NCBI GenBank assembly: GCA_026398835.1
Contig: JAPLSD010000148.1
Span: 1 to 14,326 of the forward strand
Length of the DNA stretch: 14,326 nt
Source: Pseudomonas sp.
GTDB taxonomy: Bacteria; Pseudomonadota; Gammaproteobacteria; Pseudomonadales; Pseudomonadaceae
Reading direction: 5' to 3'
The notes below the pieces were generated by a model, which made no database searches, was not told where the DNA came from, and saw only the letters and a program-made list of their open reading frames with translations. This document shows, piece by piece, positions 1 through 7,033 of this stretch (position 1 is its first letter; the number at the start of each line of letters is the position of its first letter). The position numbers and the translations under genes are program-made.

Positions 1-335
1 ACGATTTCGAGGTGCTCGATGCCCAGTTTGCCGTTCCACACGTCGAGTTTGTCGAGCATGGAGTCAGCGAAGGCCATGAACTGGCCGAACACCCGCCAGT
101 GGGTTGGGCGCAATTCGCTACGTCCACTCCAGTCGGCGAGGCGTTGCTGGTATTGCCAGGCGCTTTGCCGGGCGCCGCGACCGAACAGGAAAAAGTACAA
201 AACGATACCGTGCAGCACCGGACTCAACACCCGACGACCCAGCACTTTGACGCCGAACGCCATGAATTTCATCAGCCAGAAACTGCCGCGTTCCTTGTGC
301 TCGGCCCAATGCTCTTTGTCGGCGTTGATGCTCAT
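1..335 (-). CDS. LpxL/HtrB-like lysophospholipid acyltransferase, 5' part only
   Basis: The first 111 codons of a gene that runs off the left edge of the window. It starts at the ATG at 335-333, which overlaps the TGA of the upstream glycosyltransferase (ATGA). The visible protein begins MSINADKEHWAEHKERGSFW, followed by a hydrophobic stretch (LHGIVLYFFLFGRGARQSAW) at about residues 42-61. An N-terminal HWA-x-ERGS segment followed by a membrane anchor is typical of acyltransferases related to lipid A lauroyl transferases (LpxL/HtrB superfamily) that are found in aryl-polyene clusters. The catalytic HX4D motif would lie beyond the edge, so activity cannot be judged. In this context it probably attaches the polyene acyl chain to a lipid or glycolipid acceptor at the inner membrane; that role is inferred from the neighbours. 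Confidence 0.8.
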   Translation of the reverse strand, partial: MSINADKEHWAEHKERGSFWLMKFMAFGVKVLGRRVLSPVLHGIVLYFFLFGRGARQSAWQYQQRLADWSGRSELRPTHWRVFGQFMAFADSMLDKLDVWNGKLGIEHLEI

Positions 336-1066
336 GCCTGCCACCGTCGCCAAAGAATCATCGGCGCGCGCAACAACATGCCGAAGAACAACCGGGTGTG
401 CATGCTCGTAATCAGTACGTTGTCGTGGAACAGACGGAAATGCGAGATACCGTCCTGCGGGTAATGGACCCTGGTTTGCAGCCAACGCATCGGCTGATTA
501 CGCCAGGCCAGCCGCACGATGATGTCCGAGTCGAAGTCCATGCGTTTGCCGATCTTCACCGAGTTGATGAGTGCCAGGGTCGGCGGCAACGGATAGATGC
601 GAAATCCGCACATGGAATCGATAATCTGAAACGACAGGGTGTTGACCCAGACCCAGAAGTGAGTCAGGTAACGCGCGTATAAACGGCCCTTCGGCACGCT
701 GGCGTCGTATAAGGGGTATCCGCAAATCAGTGCTTGCGGATGGGTGCGAGAAGCCTCGATGAAGGTCTTGATGTCGTGCAGGTCGTGTTGACCATCGGCG
801 TCCACTTGCAGGGCGTGACTGAAGCCCAGCCGCGAAGCTTCGCGAAAACCGGCCATGACCGCAGCGCCCTTGCCTTGGTTGACGGCGAATTTGACCAGGA
901 ACACCTGTTCACGCCGGGCCAGCTGCTCAAGCACGGCTGCGCAGGCAGGACTACTGGCGTCGTCCACCAACAGGCAGGGCAGACCGTTGGCGAGCAACGC
1001 CTCGACCACCGCAGGGACGGTGGTTTCGTGGTTGTAGACCGGGATGATGGCGCAGGGGTTATGCAT
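332..1066 (-). CDS. Family 2 glycosyltransferase of the aryl-polyene-type operon
   Basis: A 244-residue GT2 enzyme of the dolichyl-phosphate-mannose-synthase-like type. It begins [20 protein letters not shown], the usual beta-strand and nucleotide-binding start of GT-A folds. The acidic metal and nucleotide-sugar motif DADGQHD is at about residues 89-95. The C-terminal part (LLRAPMILWRRW) is hydrophobic and basic and may touch the membrane. The start at 1066 is preferred over a longer in-frame start at 1093 because GGAGGAGG lies just before it and the domain begins there. The start overlaps the end of the synthetase gene by 8 nt, and its own TGA overlaps the next gene's ATG. Within APE-type clusters it probably glycosylates the lipid carrier or product. 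The sugar and acceptor cannot be read from sequence. Confidence 0.9.
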   Translation of the reverse strand: MHNPCAIIPVYNHETTVPAVVEALLANGLPCLLVDDASSPACAAVLEQLARREQVFLVKFAVNQGKGAAVMAGFREASRLGFSHALQVDADGQHDLHDIKTFIEASRTHPQALICGYPLYDASVPKGRLYARYLTHFWVWVNTLSFQIIDSMCGFRIYPLPPTLALINSVKIGKRMDFDSDIIVRLAWRNQPMRWLQTRVHYPQDGISHFRLFHDNVLITSMHTRLFFGMLLRAPMILWRRWQA

Positions 1067-2738
1067 GTGCCTCCTCCAACAGGATCCTGCCACTGGAGCA
1101 CGTTGCAGTGTCGTTGCGATAAGCGAAATACAGCTTGCCGCGCTCGCGGTCGAACCGCAGATGCAGTTGAACCTGGTCGCCGGGGCGCATCAGTTGCTGA
1201 AACTTCAGCACTTCCATTCCAGCAAATTTCTCCGGCAACGCCAGCAACTGCCGACCCAGGCTCAACGCCCAATCGATTTGCACCACGCCCGGCAACACGG
1301 GTGTTTGTGTGAAGTGTCCACTGAAGTAGGCCAGGTCCGGCGGGACCGCCAGTTCCAGGCTCCACTCGCCCTGGGATTCGACCTGTTCCAACACTTGCGG
1401 TGCTTTCGGGCGCGGGGCCAGTAGCAGGGCTTCGACCTCGGCTTGCGGCAGTTTGCCTTGGGCGTTCAACGGCAGTTGCCGTAACAAGCGCCAACGCCGT
1501 GGCAGGGCCAGGGCCTCGCAATGCTGGCTGAGGTGTTGGCGCAGTTCCTGGGTCAGGGCGCGCCGACCCTGATTGCGCAGGGCATGCAGGCCTTGTTCGC
1601 TCAGCACCAGCAGGGCACCCAGGGACGCACGGTTTTCCTGAACCACCCCGAGGCGCGCTTCAGCGACCCAGTCGTGATTGACTAACGCTTGTTCGAGCAT
1701 CGGCAGCGAGATACGTTTTTCTTCCAGTTTGACGATACGGTCCAGTCGCCCAAGTAACTCGAAGCGCCCATCGGCGGCGATTCGTGCGGCATCAAAGGTC
1801 TGTTCGACGTGACCGAGGGGCAGGTATGGCGAAGCAATGCGCAGCGCGCCGTCACTGTTTTGGCTCAGTTGTACGTCGGCGAACGGCTGCCAGAGGCTGT
1901 CGCCCTGACGCCAGGCAATGCCGCCGGTTTCCGAGCTGCCGAAAATTTCCGTGGGCCATTGCTGCAAGCGTTGCCACAAGCTCTGCGCGGCCTCGGGAGG
2001 CAACGCACCGCCGGAAGAAAACACCCGTCGCACAGCGCTCAAGGCCGGCCAGTCGAGGTTGTCACCCATGCGCTTGAGCAACGCCGGGCTGGCGACCCAA
2101 GCGAAGGCCGGGTGTTCACGGCTGGCGCGTTGCAAGTCTTCAGGGAATGGCAGTTGTTTACGCACGAACTGGCGTCCCGCACACAGCGGCCAGAGCACGC
2201 GGAACAGCAAACCATAAATATGCTGGGTCGCGACGCTGCCAATAATGCAGGCCTCGCCCAAATCGGCGCCCCACAGCTGCTCCAGGGCTTGGACTTCGTT
2301 GGCCAGTTGCCGCAGGTTTTTTTCGATGCGCTTGGGCTCACCGCTGGAGCCGGACGTGCACAGGCTCAGGCAGCATTGGCCCAGATCCAGTTCGGCGGCG
2401 GGCAACGGGGCTTGAAACAAGTCGCTGAGCGCTGCGTCGTTCGCCTGATCGGTCAGCCACAGATCGACTTCGTTCGACCAGCGTTGACGGGTCTGGGCTT
2501 GCAGGTCCGCGGGCAACAACACACTAACCCCGGCACGCCAGGCGCCGAGCAAGGCTATCGCCAGTTCACCGGCGTCTTCCAGATGCACGGCAATGCGTTG
2601 CACGCCGTGGGCTTGCAGGCCGGCGGCGAGGCTTAACGCCTGCTCGCATAGCTCAACGTGATTCAATGCGGGACCCGCCGTGACGGCGCGCCCCGGCTGA
2701 GCCTTGAGCAGCAGGTGCTCAAGTTTTATCCAATTCAT
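1059..2738 (-). CDS. Acyl/aryl-activating AMP-ligase fused to a C-terminal hotdog (3-hydroxyacyl-ACP dehydratase-like) domain
   Basis: A 559-residue two-domain protein. Residues 1-440 are an ANL-family adenylate-forming ligase. They contain the phosphate loop [11 protein letters not shown] (about 127-137), the A5 motif IFGSSETGG (about 265-273), the hinge region [14 protein letters not shown] (about 330-343) and the catalytic lysine in NAQGKLPQ (K429). Residues 455-559 form a FabZ/ApeI-like hotdog domain with [16 protein letters not shown] and the predicted catalytic His475. In E. coli-type aryl-polyene clusters these activities are separate proteins (ApeH-like ligase, ApeI-like dehydratase). 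Here they are one chain, so substrate loading and 3-hydroxyacyl-ACP dehydration are physically linked. The start at 2738 gives an ATGA overlap with the membrane-protein gene and is preferred over the longer start at 2771. The domain calls are firm; the aryl substrate is inferred. Confidence 0.92.
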   Translation of the reverse strand: MNWIKLEHLLLKAQPGRAVTAGPALNHVELCEQALSLAAGLQAHGVQRIAVHLEDAGELAIALLGAWRAGVSVLLPADLQAQTRQRWSNEVDLWLTDQANDAALSDLFQAPLPAAELDLGQCCLSLCTSGSSGEPKRIEKNLRQLANEVQALEQLWGADLGEACIIGSVATQHIYGLLFRVLWPLCAGRQFVRKQLPFPEDLQRASREHPAFAWVASPALLKRMGDNLDWPALSAVRRVFSSGGALPPEAAQSLWQRLQQWPTEIFGSSETGGIAWRQGDSLWQPFADVQLSQNSDGALRIASPYLPLGHVEQTFDAARIAADGRFELLGRLDRIVKLEEKRISLPMLEQALVNHDWVAEARLGVVQENRASLGALLVLSEQGLHALRNQGRRALTQELRQHLSQHCEALALPRRWRLLRQLPLNAQGKLPQAEVEALLLAPRPKAPQVLEQVESQGEWSLELAVPPDLAYFSGHFTQTPVLPGVVQIDWALSLGRQLLALPEKFAGMEVLKFQQLMRPGDQVQLHLRFDRERGKLYFAYRNDTATCSSGRILLEEAHA

Positions 2739-3280
2739 GCGCGGCCTCGTACGCGTTGTCGTAATAGCCATTCAATGGCAAACAGCAACCCCATCAACCC
2801 GTAGGAAATCAGGCCGTTGTACAACGTCCACCAGCTCAGCGGCGCCCAGAGGGTCAGGGCGGCGGCGAGCAAACCGTTACAGAGAAAAAACACACACCAG
2901 GCAATTGTCACCTGTCGGGTATAACGAATCACCTTGTCCGGCAGATCCGGCTCGCTCAAGCGCGCCAGACGCTCGACCACCGGCGGTCCGTATTTCAAAC
3001 TCAGGCCAAACAGCGCGAGCATGAAACTGCTGATCAGCACCGGGTACCAGCGCAGCAACAGCGGACTATCGAGCAGTGCCAGCAACAGGCAAAAAGCAAT
3101 CGCGGCGACCGCCACCCACAGGCTACCAGGACGCCGCTCACCGGTCAGTGCGCGGGCCAGCCACAGGCTGCCCAGCAGCAGACCGAACTGCCACGGCGCG
3201 AAATGCTCCATGCCGTAATACACCGCAAAGGGGTACAACAGGCCTGCCAGCAGCAAGCCAAGGCCGATCAATCGGCTCAT
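2735..3280 (-). CDS. COG4648-like integral membrane protein of aryl-polyene clusters
   Basis: A 181-residue hydrophobic protein with about five predicted membrane segments, at roughly residues 2-22, 28-42, 53-70, 78-94 and 125-170; the last region could hold two helices. Between them is a polar loop, ERLARLSEPDLPDKVIRYTR, and the basic C-terminus QRVRGRA probably faces the cytosol. Small membrane proteins of this type occur between the acyl carrier proteins and the acyl-CoA synthetase in aryl-polyene-type clusters, but no biochemical role is recognised from sequence. Both ends overlap neighbours by 4 nt: its ATG with the TGA of the second ACP gene, and its TGA with the ATG of the ligase gene. 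It is therefore almost certainly translated as part of the operon. It may anchor the synthesis complex at the inner membrane (inference). Confidence 0.85.
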   Translation of the reverse strand: MSRLIGLGLLLAGLLYPFAVYYGMEHFAPWQFGLLLGSLWLARALTGERRPGSLWVAVAAIAFCLLLALLDSPLLLRWYPVLISSFMLALFGLSLKYGPPVVERLARLSEPDLPDKVIRYTRQVTIAWCVFFLCNGLLAAALTLWAPLSWWTLYNGLISYGLMGLLFAIEWLLRQRVRGRA

Positions 3281-3531
3281 GCGGTCGGTTGAACCAGGCG
3301 ATAGACCGCATCGACCACGTCACTGACAGTGCGCACGGACTTGAACTCTTCGGCAGCGATTTTCTTGCCGGTCTGGCGCTTGATATGGTCAATCAGGTCA
3401 ACGGCGTCGATGCTGTCGATTTCCAGGTCCTGATACAGGTTGGACTCAGGAGTGATGCGTTCGGGTTCCAGCTCGAACAGTTCGACCAGGGCATCGCGCA
3501 GGGTGTTGTAAATGTCGTCACGAGTTTGCAT
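3277..3531 (-). CDS. Acyl carrier protein (second of two)
   Basis: An 84-residue acidic protein with the acyl carrier fold. The phosphopantetheine attachment motif is DLEIDSIDAVDL with Ser40 as the modified residue; three further helices follow. It starts at the ATG at 3531, 9 nt downstream of the preceding ACP gene's stop codon, with only a weak ribosome site (GAGACCGG), and it ends in an ATGA overlap with the membrane-protein gene. Paired ACPs of different sequence are characteristic of aryl-polyene clusters (ApeE and ApeF in E. coli nomenclature). There they carry the starter and growing chain between ketosynthase, ketoreductase and dehydratase. Which of the two corresponds to which Ape protein cannot be settled here. 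Confidence 0.93.
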   Translation of the reverse strand: MQTRDDIYNTLRDALVELFELEPERITPESNLYQDLEIDSIDAVDLIDHIKRQTGKKIAAEEFKSVRTVSDVVDAVYRLVQPTA

Positions 3532-3540
3532 GGTCCGGTC

Positions 3541-3801
3541 TCAAGCTGCCTGTTTTGCAGTGACGAAAGCCGCAAGGCTGGCCACATTGTTGAAGTGGTT
3601 GCGGGTGTCGTTGGCGTCGGCGTCGATCTTGATGCCGTACTTTTTCTGGATGGCCAGACCAAGTTCCAGAGCATCTACCGAGTCCAGACCCAGACCTTCA
3701 CCGAAAAGAATCTGCTCGTCGCCGATGTCTTGTGCGCTGATGTCCTCGAGGCCCAGGGCGTCAATGATCAACAGTTTGATGTCATGCTTTAGATCGCTCA
3801 T
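3541..3801 (-). CDS. Acyl carrier protein (first of two)
   Basis: An 86-residue acyl carrier protein beginning MSDLKHDIKLLIIDALGLED. The 4'-phosphopantetheine site is GLGLDSVDALEL with Ser41. It differs clearly from its neighbour ACP: different residues flank the serine, and a long GEGLGLD turn precedes it. This suggests the two are not a recent duplication and may meet different partner enzymes. The start at 3801 is chosen over an upstream in-frame start at 3885, because the extra 28 residues (basic, rich in Arg, Ser and Thr) only shadow the acyltransferase gene. This start overlaps the end of the acyltransferase gene by 20 nt, consistent with coupled translation. Confidence 0.93.
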   Translation of the reverse strand: MSDLKHDIKLLIIDALGLEDISAQDIGDEQILFGEGLGLDSVDALELGLAIQKKYGIKIDADANDTRNHFNNVASLAAFVTAKQAA

Positions 3802-4591
3802 CTTCGGCGAGCTCCTTGATAAAGTAATGGTGCAGATAATCGTTGAGCTTGCGCGAGGCCTGGGGGATCGGGCCTTGCGTTGCAAAGGTCTGTGGGTCTA
3901 TATCGGCGCCGACACGGAAACTGAAGTGCACGCGGCGTTGTGGAATGCGATACCAGGGTTCGGCTTTGGTCAGGGTGGTCGGGCTGACTTTGATGATCAC
4001 CGGGGTCACAATTTTCGCACCACGCAGGGCGATTGCCGCGGCGCCCCGATGAAAGGCCGGCGGCTGGCCAGGCCGGGTGCGGGTGCCCTCGGGGAAGATA
4101 ATCAGCGTCTGCCCGCTTCGAAGCGCATCCGCGGCGGCATCGAGCATGTCCATGCTACCGTCATTGCTGATGTATTGGGTGGAACGCAGCGGACCTCGAG
4201 TGAAAGGATTCTGCCAAAGACTTTGCTTGACCACACAGTTGGCGTTGCGCACCAGACCGATTAGAAACACCACATCGATCAGCGACGGGTGGTTGGCGAT
4301 GATCATCTGTCCCGGACGGCCGAGATTTTCCGCGCCTTCGATCTCATAGGTCAGTACGCCAGCGCGGGCCATGAAACGGATAAAAAACCAGAACAATCGA
4401 CCCAGGGTGCGCCGCGCCCGTTGCCGATGCACCTGAGCATCACCCGGCAGGCGGCTGAGCAGTGGGAAAATCACCAGTCGCAGGCATAGCCCGCCCAGGC
4501 CGAACAGCGCAAAGCTTGCAGCGGTAGCCAGCAGGCGCCAGTAATAGGCGTCACGTTTTTTACCGGTTATTGGTTGCGTTGCCAGTTCCAT
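3782..4591 (-). CDS. 1-acyl-sn-glycerol-3-phosphate acyltransferase-like protein (PlsC family)
   Basis: A 269-residue membrane-bound acyltransferase. A hydrophobic N-terminal anchor (about residues 18-45, LLATAASFALFGLGGLCLRL) precedes the PlsC domain. That domain has the catalytic HX4D motif in NHPSLID (His101, Asp106) and the glycerophosphate-binding motif FPEGTRT (about 166-172). It lies second in the operon, overlapping the ketosynthase-like gene by 25 nt at its start and the first ACP gene by 20 nt at its end. Aryl-polyene clusters encode such acyltransferases in addition to an LpxL-like one; both are thought to move the polyene acyl chain from ACP to a membrane lipid. The acceptor is inferred. 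It is not the housekeeping plsC, judging by its operon setting. Confidence 0.9.
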   Translation of the reverse strand: MELATQPITGKKRDAYYWRLLATAASFALFGLGGLCLRLVIFPLLSRLPGDAQVHRQRARRTLGRLFWFFIRFMARAGVLTYEIEGAENLGRPGQMIIANHPSLIDVVFLIGLVRNANCVVKQSLWQNPFTRGPLRSTQYISNDGSMDMLDAAADALRSGQTLIIFPEGTRTRPGQPPAFHRGAAAIALRGAKIVTPVIIKVSPTTLTKAEPWYRIPQRRVHFSFRVGADIDPQTFATQGPIPQASRKLNDYLHHYFIKELAEDERSKA

Positions 4592-5292
4592 ACACGGTTC
4601 TTCCAGGCATGTTGGCAGGTGGTCTGCTCACTGAGCAGAATACGCAGCAGATTCAGGGCATGGGGCCAGTCGGCTTTGGGCGATTCGCCAGTGGCGCTGC
4701 TCAGCGACAGCCGCCAGTCATTGCCCGGGGTCAGCAACAGGCCTACGGCATATGGGAAGGGTACATCGTCAATCCAGGTGGCATAGGCCTCGGGCGGCTG
4801 TTCTTCGGTGACCACCAGCAGCACTGCGGGTGCGCCTTCATTGAGCAGCGCAGAGGCTTCTAGCATGCCGTGTTCGAGGCCATCGCCTGCAGCGGCGAGG
4901 GCGGTCATTTCACTGGTTTCGCCGCGCATGATCGACCACAGGCCAATCACCGCGTTATGCACCGACAGGCTGAACTGGGTCGGCGACAAGGGCTGTTCGG
5001 CTGCCAGATCAATGAGAATTTCGAAGGTCCGCGGGGTTTCGCCATGGCGGGAAATAAAGACCAACGGTAGCTGTTCACGGCCCTCGGCCAATGGCCAGCC
5101 AACACTGAAGGCCATCCGCGCCATGCGGCCGAGACGTCGGCGTTGCATCGCGGGGAGAAATGAAACGTCGGGGGCGGCATCGCTGCTGTCGAGCACGACC
5201 GGTTGTCGGCTCCAGCTCTGCCAATCGTCCACGCTTTCGAGCCCAGGGGCCCAGGCGCGCCATTGGGCGATGTTGAAATTGATCACAGACAT
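4567..5292 (-). CDS. Small beta-ketoacyl-synthase-like protein (chain-length-factor type), first gene of the operon
   Basis: A 241-residue protein resembling the N-terminal half of ketoacyl synthases (the ketoacyl-synt_2 type found in aryl-polyene clusters), e.g. VFISRHGETPRTFEILIDLA and PTQFSLSVHNAVIGLWSIMRG. It is much shorter than a full ketosynthase (about 400 residues). Its only cysteine (QTTCQHAW) is near the C-terminus, so the nucleophilic cysteine of active ketosynthases is absent. This fits a non-catalytic chain-length-factor partner, as described for ApeC with ApeO; equating it with ApeC is an inference. The ATG at 5292 follows AGGGCGGA by a few bases. An ATG at 5296 is out of frame. 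A promoter is predicted about 80 bp upstream, making this the first gene of the operon. Confidence 0.85.
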   Translation of the reverse strand: MSVINFNIAQWRAWAPGLESVDDWQSWSRQPVVLDSSDAAPDVSFLPAMQRRRLGRMARMAFSVGWPLAEGREQLPLVFISRHGETPRTFEILIDLAAEQPLSPTQFSLSVHNAVIGLWSIMRGETSEMTALAAAGDGLEHGMLEASALLNEGAPAVLLVVTEEQPPEAYATWIDDVPFPYAVGLLLTPGNDWRLSLSSATGESPKADWPHALNLLRILLSEQTTCQHAWKNRVWNWQRNQ

Positions 5293-5574
5293 TCATTCCG
5301 CCCTGGGGGCTTTCTTGGCTCGGTGGATCGCTCCGGGCGACCGGCCTTGCATGGCGCTATGGCCGAGTGGTGCGCATTATCCCGGCACAGCAGACTTGTA
5401 GCAAACGCTGGTTACATTTTGCTCAATGGAATAGACACATTCTTCGGGAAAAAGTGCTGTTGGGTCATTGTCCGGTTTTTCGCAGTTGCGTCCTACATCT
5501 CCCTCCGACGAGGTAGCTAAGCAGGGCCGTGGACCACTACACTCGGTCATTCTTTGATACACGGAGGTTTTGAC
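5293..5574. other. Divergent intergenic region between the polyene-type operon and parA
   Basis: This 282-bp gap separates the leftward operon from the rightward parA gene. It holds the predicted minus-strand promoter described separately and, at its right end, a strong ribosome site for parA (GGAGG at 5563-5567). No convincing -35/-10 pair for parA was found: TTGTCC at 5469-5474 has only poor -10 candidates at 18-19 bp. No conserved small reading frame or strong hairpin was seen. Confidence 0.5.
5376..5404 (-). promoter_or_regulatory. Predicted sigma70-type promoter of the aryl-polyene-type operon
   Basis: On the minus strand a -35 box TTGCTA (5404-5399) is followed after exactly 17 bp by a -10 box GATAAT (5381-5376), matching the consensus at 4 of 6 and 5 of 6 positions. 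Transcription would start near 5369 and leave a leader of about 77 nt before the ATG at 5292. The position, upstream of the first minus-strand gene in a divergent gap, supports it. Boundaries are predictions from sequence only. Confidence 0.55.
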
Positions 5575-6345
5575 ATGCGGCGCGTGGTGTTCAATCAGAA
5601 AGGTGGTGTAGGCAAATCCAGCATTGCCTGCAATCTGGCAGCGGTCAGTGCCCATGAAGGCTACCGAACCCTGCTGGTGGATCTCGATGCTCAGGCCAAC
5701 TCCACTCAATACCTCACCGGGCTCACCGGCAACGATATCCCCATGGGCATCGCCGACTTCTTCAAACAGACCCTGTCTTCCGGGCCGTTCGCTAAGAAAA
5801 ACCAGGTGGATATCTACGAAACCCCGTTTGACAACCTGCACGTGGTCACTGCCACTGCCGAACTGGCTGACCTGCAGCCCAAGCTTGAGGCGAAACACAA
5901 GATCAACAAACTGCGCAAACTGCTGGATGAGTTGGCAGAAGACTACGACCGGATCTATCTCGACACCCCGCCGGCGCTGAACTTCTATGCAGTGTCCGCA
6001 TTGATCGCCGCCGACCGTGTATTGATCCCCTTCGACTGCGACAGCTTCTCGCGCCAGGCACTCTACGGCCTGCTGGCAGAAATCGAAGAGCTCAAGGAAG
6101 ACCACAACGAAGACCTGCAAGTCGAAGGCATTGTGGTCAACCAGTTCCAGGCCCGCGCCAGCCTGCCGCAGCAGATGCTCGACGAACTGATCAGCGAAGG
6201 TCTGCCGGTGCTGCCGGTGTACCTGAGCAGCTCAGTGCGCATGCGCGAATCCCATCAGGCCAACATGCCGCTGATCCACCTCGACCCTCGGCACAAACTG
6301 ACCCAGCAGTTTGTCGAGTTGCACGCCTTGCTGGAAAACGCCTGA
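5575..6345 (+). CDS. Orphan ParA/Soj-family ATPase
   Basis: A 256-residue ParA-type P-loop ATPase. It has the deviant Walker A motif KGGVGKSS (residues 9-16) with the signature lysine at its start, the A' motif [12 protein letters not shown] (about 33-44) and a Walker B segment RIYLDTPP with Asp130. These residues are all intact, so ATP-dependent dimerisation is expected. No helix-turn-helix extension is present at the N-terminus, unlike plasmid type Ia ParA proteins. The ATG at 5575 is preferred to a start at 5554 because ACGGAGG lies 7 nt before it and the ATPase fold begins there. No ParB-like gene or parS site (TGTTCCACGTGGAACA) is seen, so this is probably an orphan that positions some cellular cargo rather than the chromosome partition ATPase. 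The cargo is unknown. Confidence 0.92.
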   Translation: MRRVVFNQKGGVGKSSIACNLAAVSAHEGYRTLLVDLDAQANSTQYLTGLTGNDIPMGIADFFKQTLSSGPFAKKNQVDIYETPFDNLHVVTATAELADLQPKLEAKHKINKLRKLLDELAEDYDRIYLDTPPALNFYAVSALIAADRVLIPFDCDSFSRQALYGLLAEIEELKEDHNEDLQVEGIVVNQFQARASLPQQMLDELISEGLPVLPVYLSSSVRMRESHQANMPLIHLDPRHKLTQQFVELHALLENA

Positions 6346-6350
6346 TAGCC

Positions 6351-6372
6351 GGCAGTCAGATGCCCTGACTGC
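6351..6372. terminator. Possible weak bidirectional hairpin between convergent parA and trxC
   Basis: Arms GCAGTCA (6352-6358) and TGACTGC (6366-6372) pair perfectly around a 7-nt loop, just after the parA stop and across the trxC stop codon. No T-run follows on either strand, so if it terminates transcription it would do so weakly. Called on position and symmetry only. Confidence 0.3.
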
Positions 6373-6790
6373 GCAACCAGCTCAGCAACTGCGGTAACGG
6401 GAAGGCGCCGCTCTGGCGTGCGATTTCCTGGCCGTTTTTGAACAGAATCAGGCTGGGAATCGAGCGAATTCCCAGCTGCGCCGACAACTGCTGATTGGCC
6501 TCGCTGTCCAGTTTGGCCAAGCGGCACTTGCCCGCCAACTGTCCCGCCGCCTGCTCAAACACCGGCGCAAACGACTTGCATGGTCCGCACCAATCCGCCC
6601 ATACATCCACCAGCAACGGTAAATCGCCCTTGATCTGACTGGCGTAATCACCCTGTTTCAAGTCGAACGGCTTGTGGAGCAATACCTCGGCTTTGCAACG
6701 GCCACACTTGGGCTTGTCGTTCAGGCGTTCGGCGGGGATGCGGTTGAGGCCATTACAGTGGGGGCAGGGGATCAGCAGTGGGTCGGACAT
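6356..6790 (-). CDS. trxC: Thioredoxin 2 (zinc-finger thioredoxin TrxC)
   Basis: A 144-residue cytoplasmic protein disulfide reductase. An N-terminal zinc ribbon with two Cys pairs, CPHC (Cys9, Cys12) and CGRC (Cys29, Cys32), is followed by a thioredoxin domain. That domain has the redox motif WCGPC (residues 67-71) and the cis-proline segment RSIPSL (Pro112). Length and layout match E. coli TrxC (139 residues), which distinguishes it from TrxA. The ATG at 6790 has a GGAG ribosome site 7 nt upstream. It converges on parA with a 10-bp gap. TrxC genes are often induced by oxidative stress through OxyR, but no OxyR site was identified here. All zinc and redox cysteines are intact. Confidence 0.96.
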   Translation of the reverse strand: MSDPLLIPCPHCNGLNRIPAERLNDKPKCGRCKAEVLLHKPFDLKQGDYASQIKGDLPLLVDVWADWCGPCKSFAPVFEQAAGQLAGKCRLAKLDSEANQQLSAQLGIRSIPSLILFKNGQEIARQSGAFPLPQLLSWLRSQGI

Positions 6791-6990
6791 GAGCGGGCTC
6801 CGGGAGAATAGGCGATGGTGCTTATTTGGAGTCGCAGGCGGTGATTATCAAGGCGCGGGAGGCGAAAACGCCTGGTGGGTGCCTGATAGTTATCAAGGTC
6901 CATGCCACTAAAAAATAATCTATGTAAATCAATATGATAGATATTATCCGGGACACTTTTCGAGCTTTATTCAGCGATTAGCGAAGAAAG

Positions 6991-7010
6991 GTGCGCAAGA
7001 AGCTACGCAC
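6991..7010. repeat. Inverted repeat GTGCG / CGCAC
   Basis: Arms GTGCG (6991-6995) and CGCAC (7006-7010) flank a 10-nt loop. The left arm also contains TGCGCAAG, the half-site word repeated through the next 120 bp. It is the first of four successive hairpin-forming units. Confidence 0.45.
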
Positions 7011-7011
7011 T

Positions 7012-7033
7012 ACTGCGCAAGTTCTTGCGCAGT
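7012..7033. repeat. Perfect palindrome, first copy of TGCGCAA-N4-TTGCGCA
   Basis: The 10-bp arm ACTGCGCAAG (7012-7021) is followed by TT and then its exact complement (7024-7033). The core 7014-7031 is TGCGCAA-N4-TTGCGCA, repeated 81 bp downstream with the same arms and spacer length. The dyad symmetry with about one helical turn between half-site centres suggests an operator for a dimeric DNA-binding protein, or alternatively a hairpin in RNA. No known regulator motif was matched. Confidence 0.7.

Noticed and set aside
1809..2636. A 275-codon plus-strand open frame opposite the ligase gene
   Set aside because: It lies entirely antisense to a well-recognised ligase, is rich in Gln, Gly and Arg as expected of a GC-rich shadow frame, and has no recognisable domain.
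5531..5574. parS-type site upstream of the ParA gene
   Set aside because: No TGTTCCACGTGGAACA-like palindrome is present here or elsewhere in the window.
5377..6120. A 247-codon minus-strand open frame opposite parA
   Set aside because: It is antisense to the intact ParA ATPase frame, has no recognised domain, and its end runs across the predicted promoter of the polyene-type operon.
6941..6958. ATATTATCCGGGACACTTTT-like end as a true insertion-sequence terminus
   Set aside because: No partner inverted repeat, target duplication or transposase frame is visible, so it is kept only as part of a low-interest finding.
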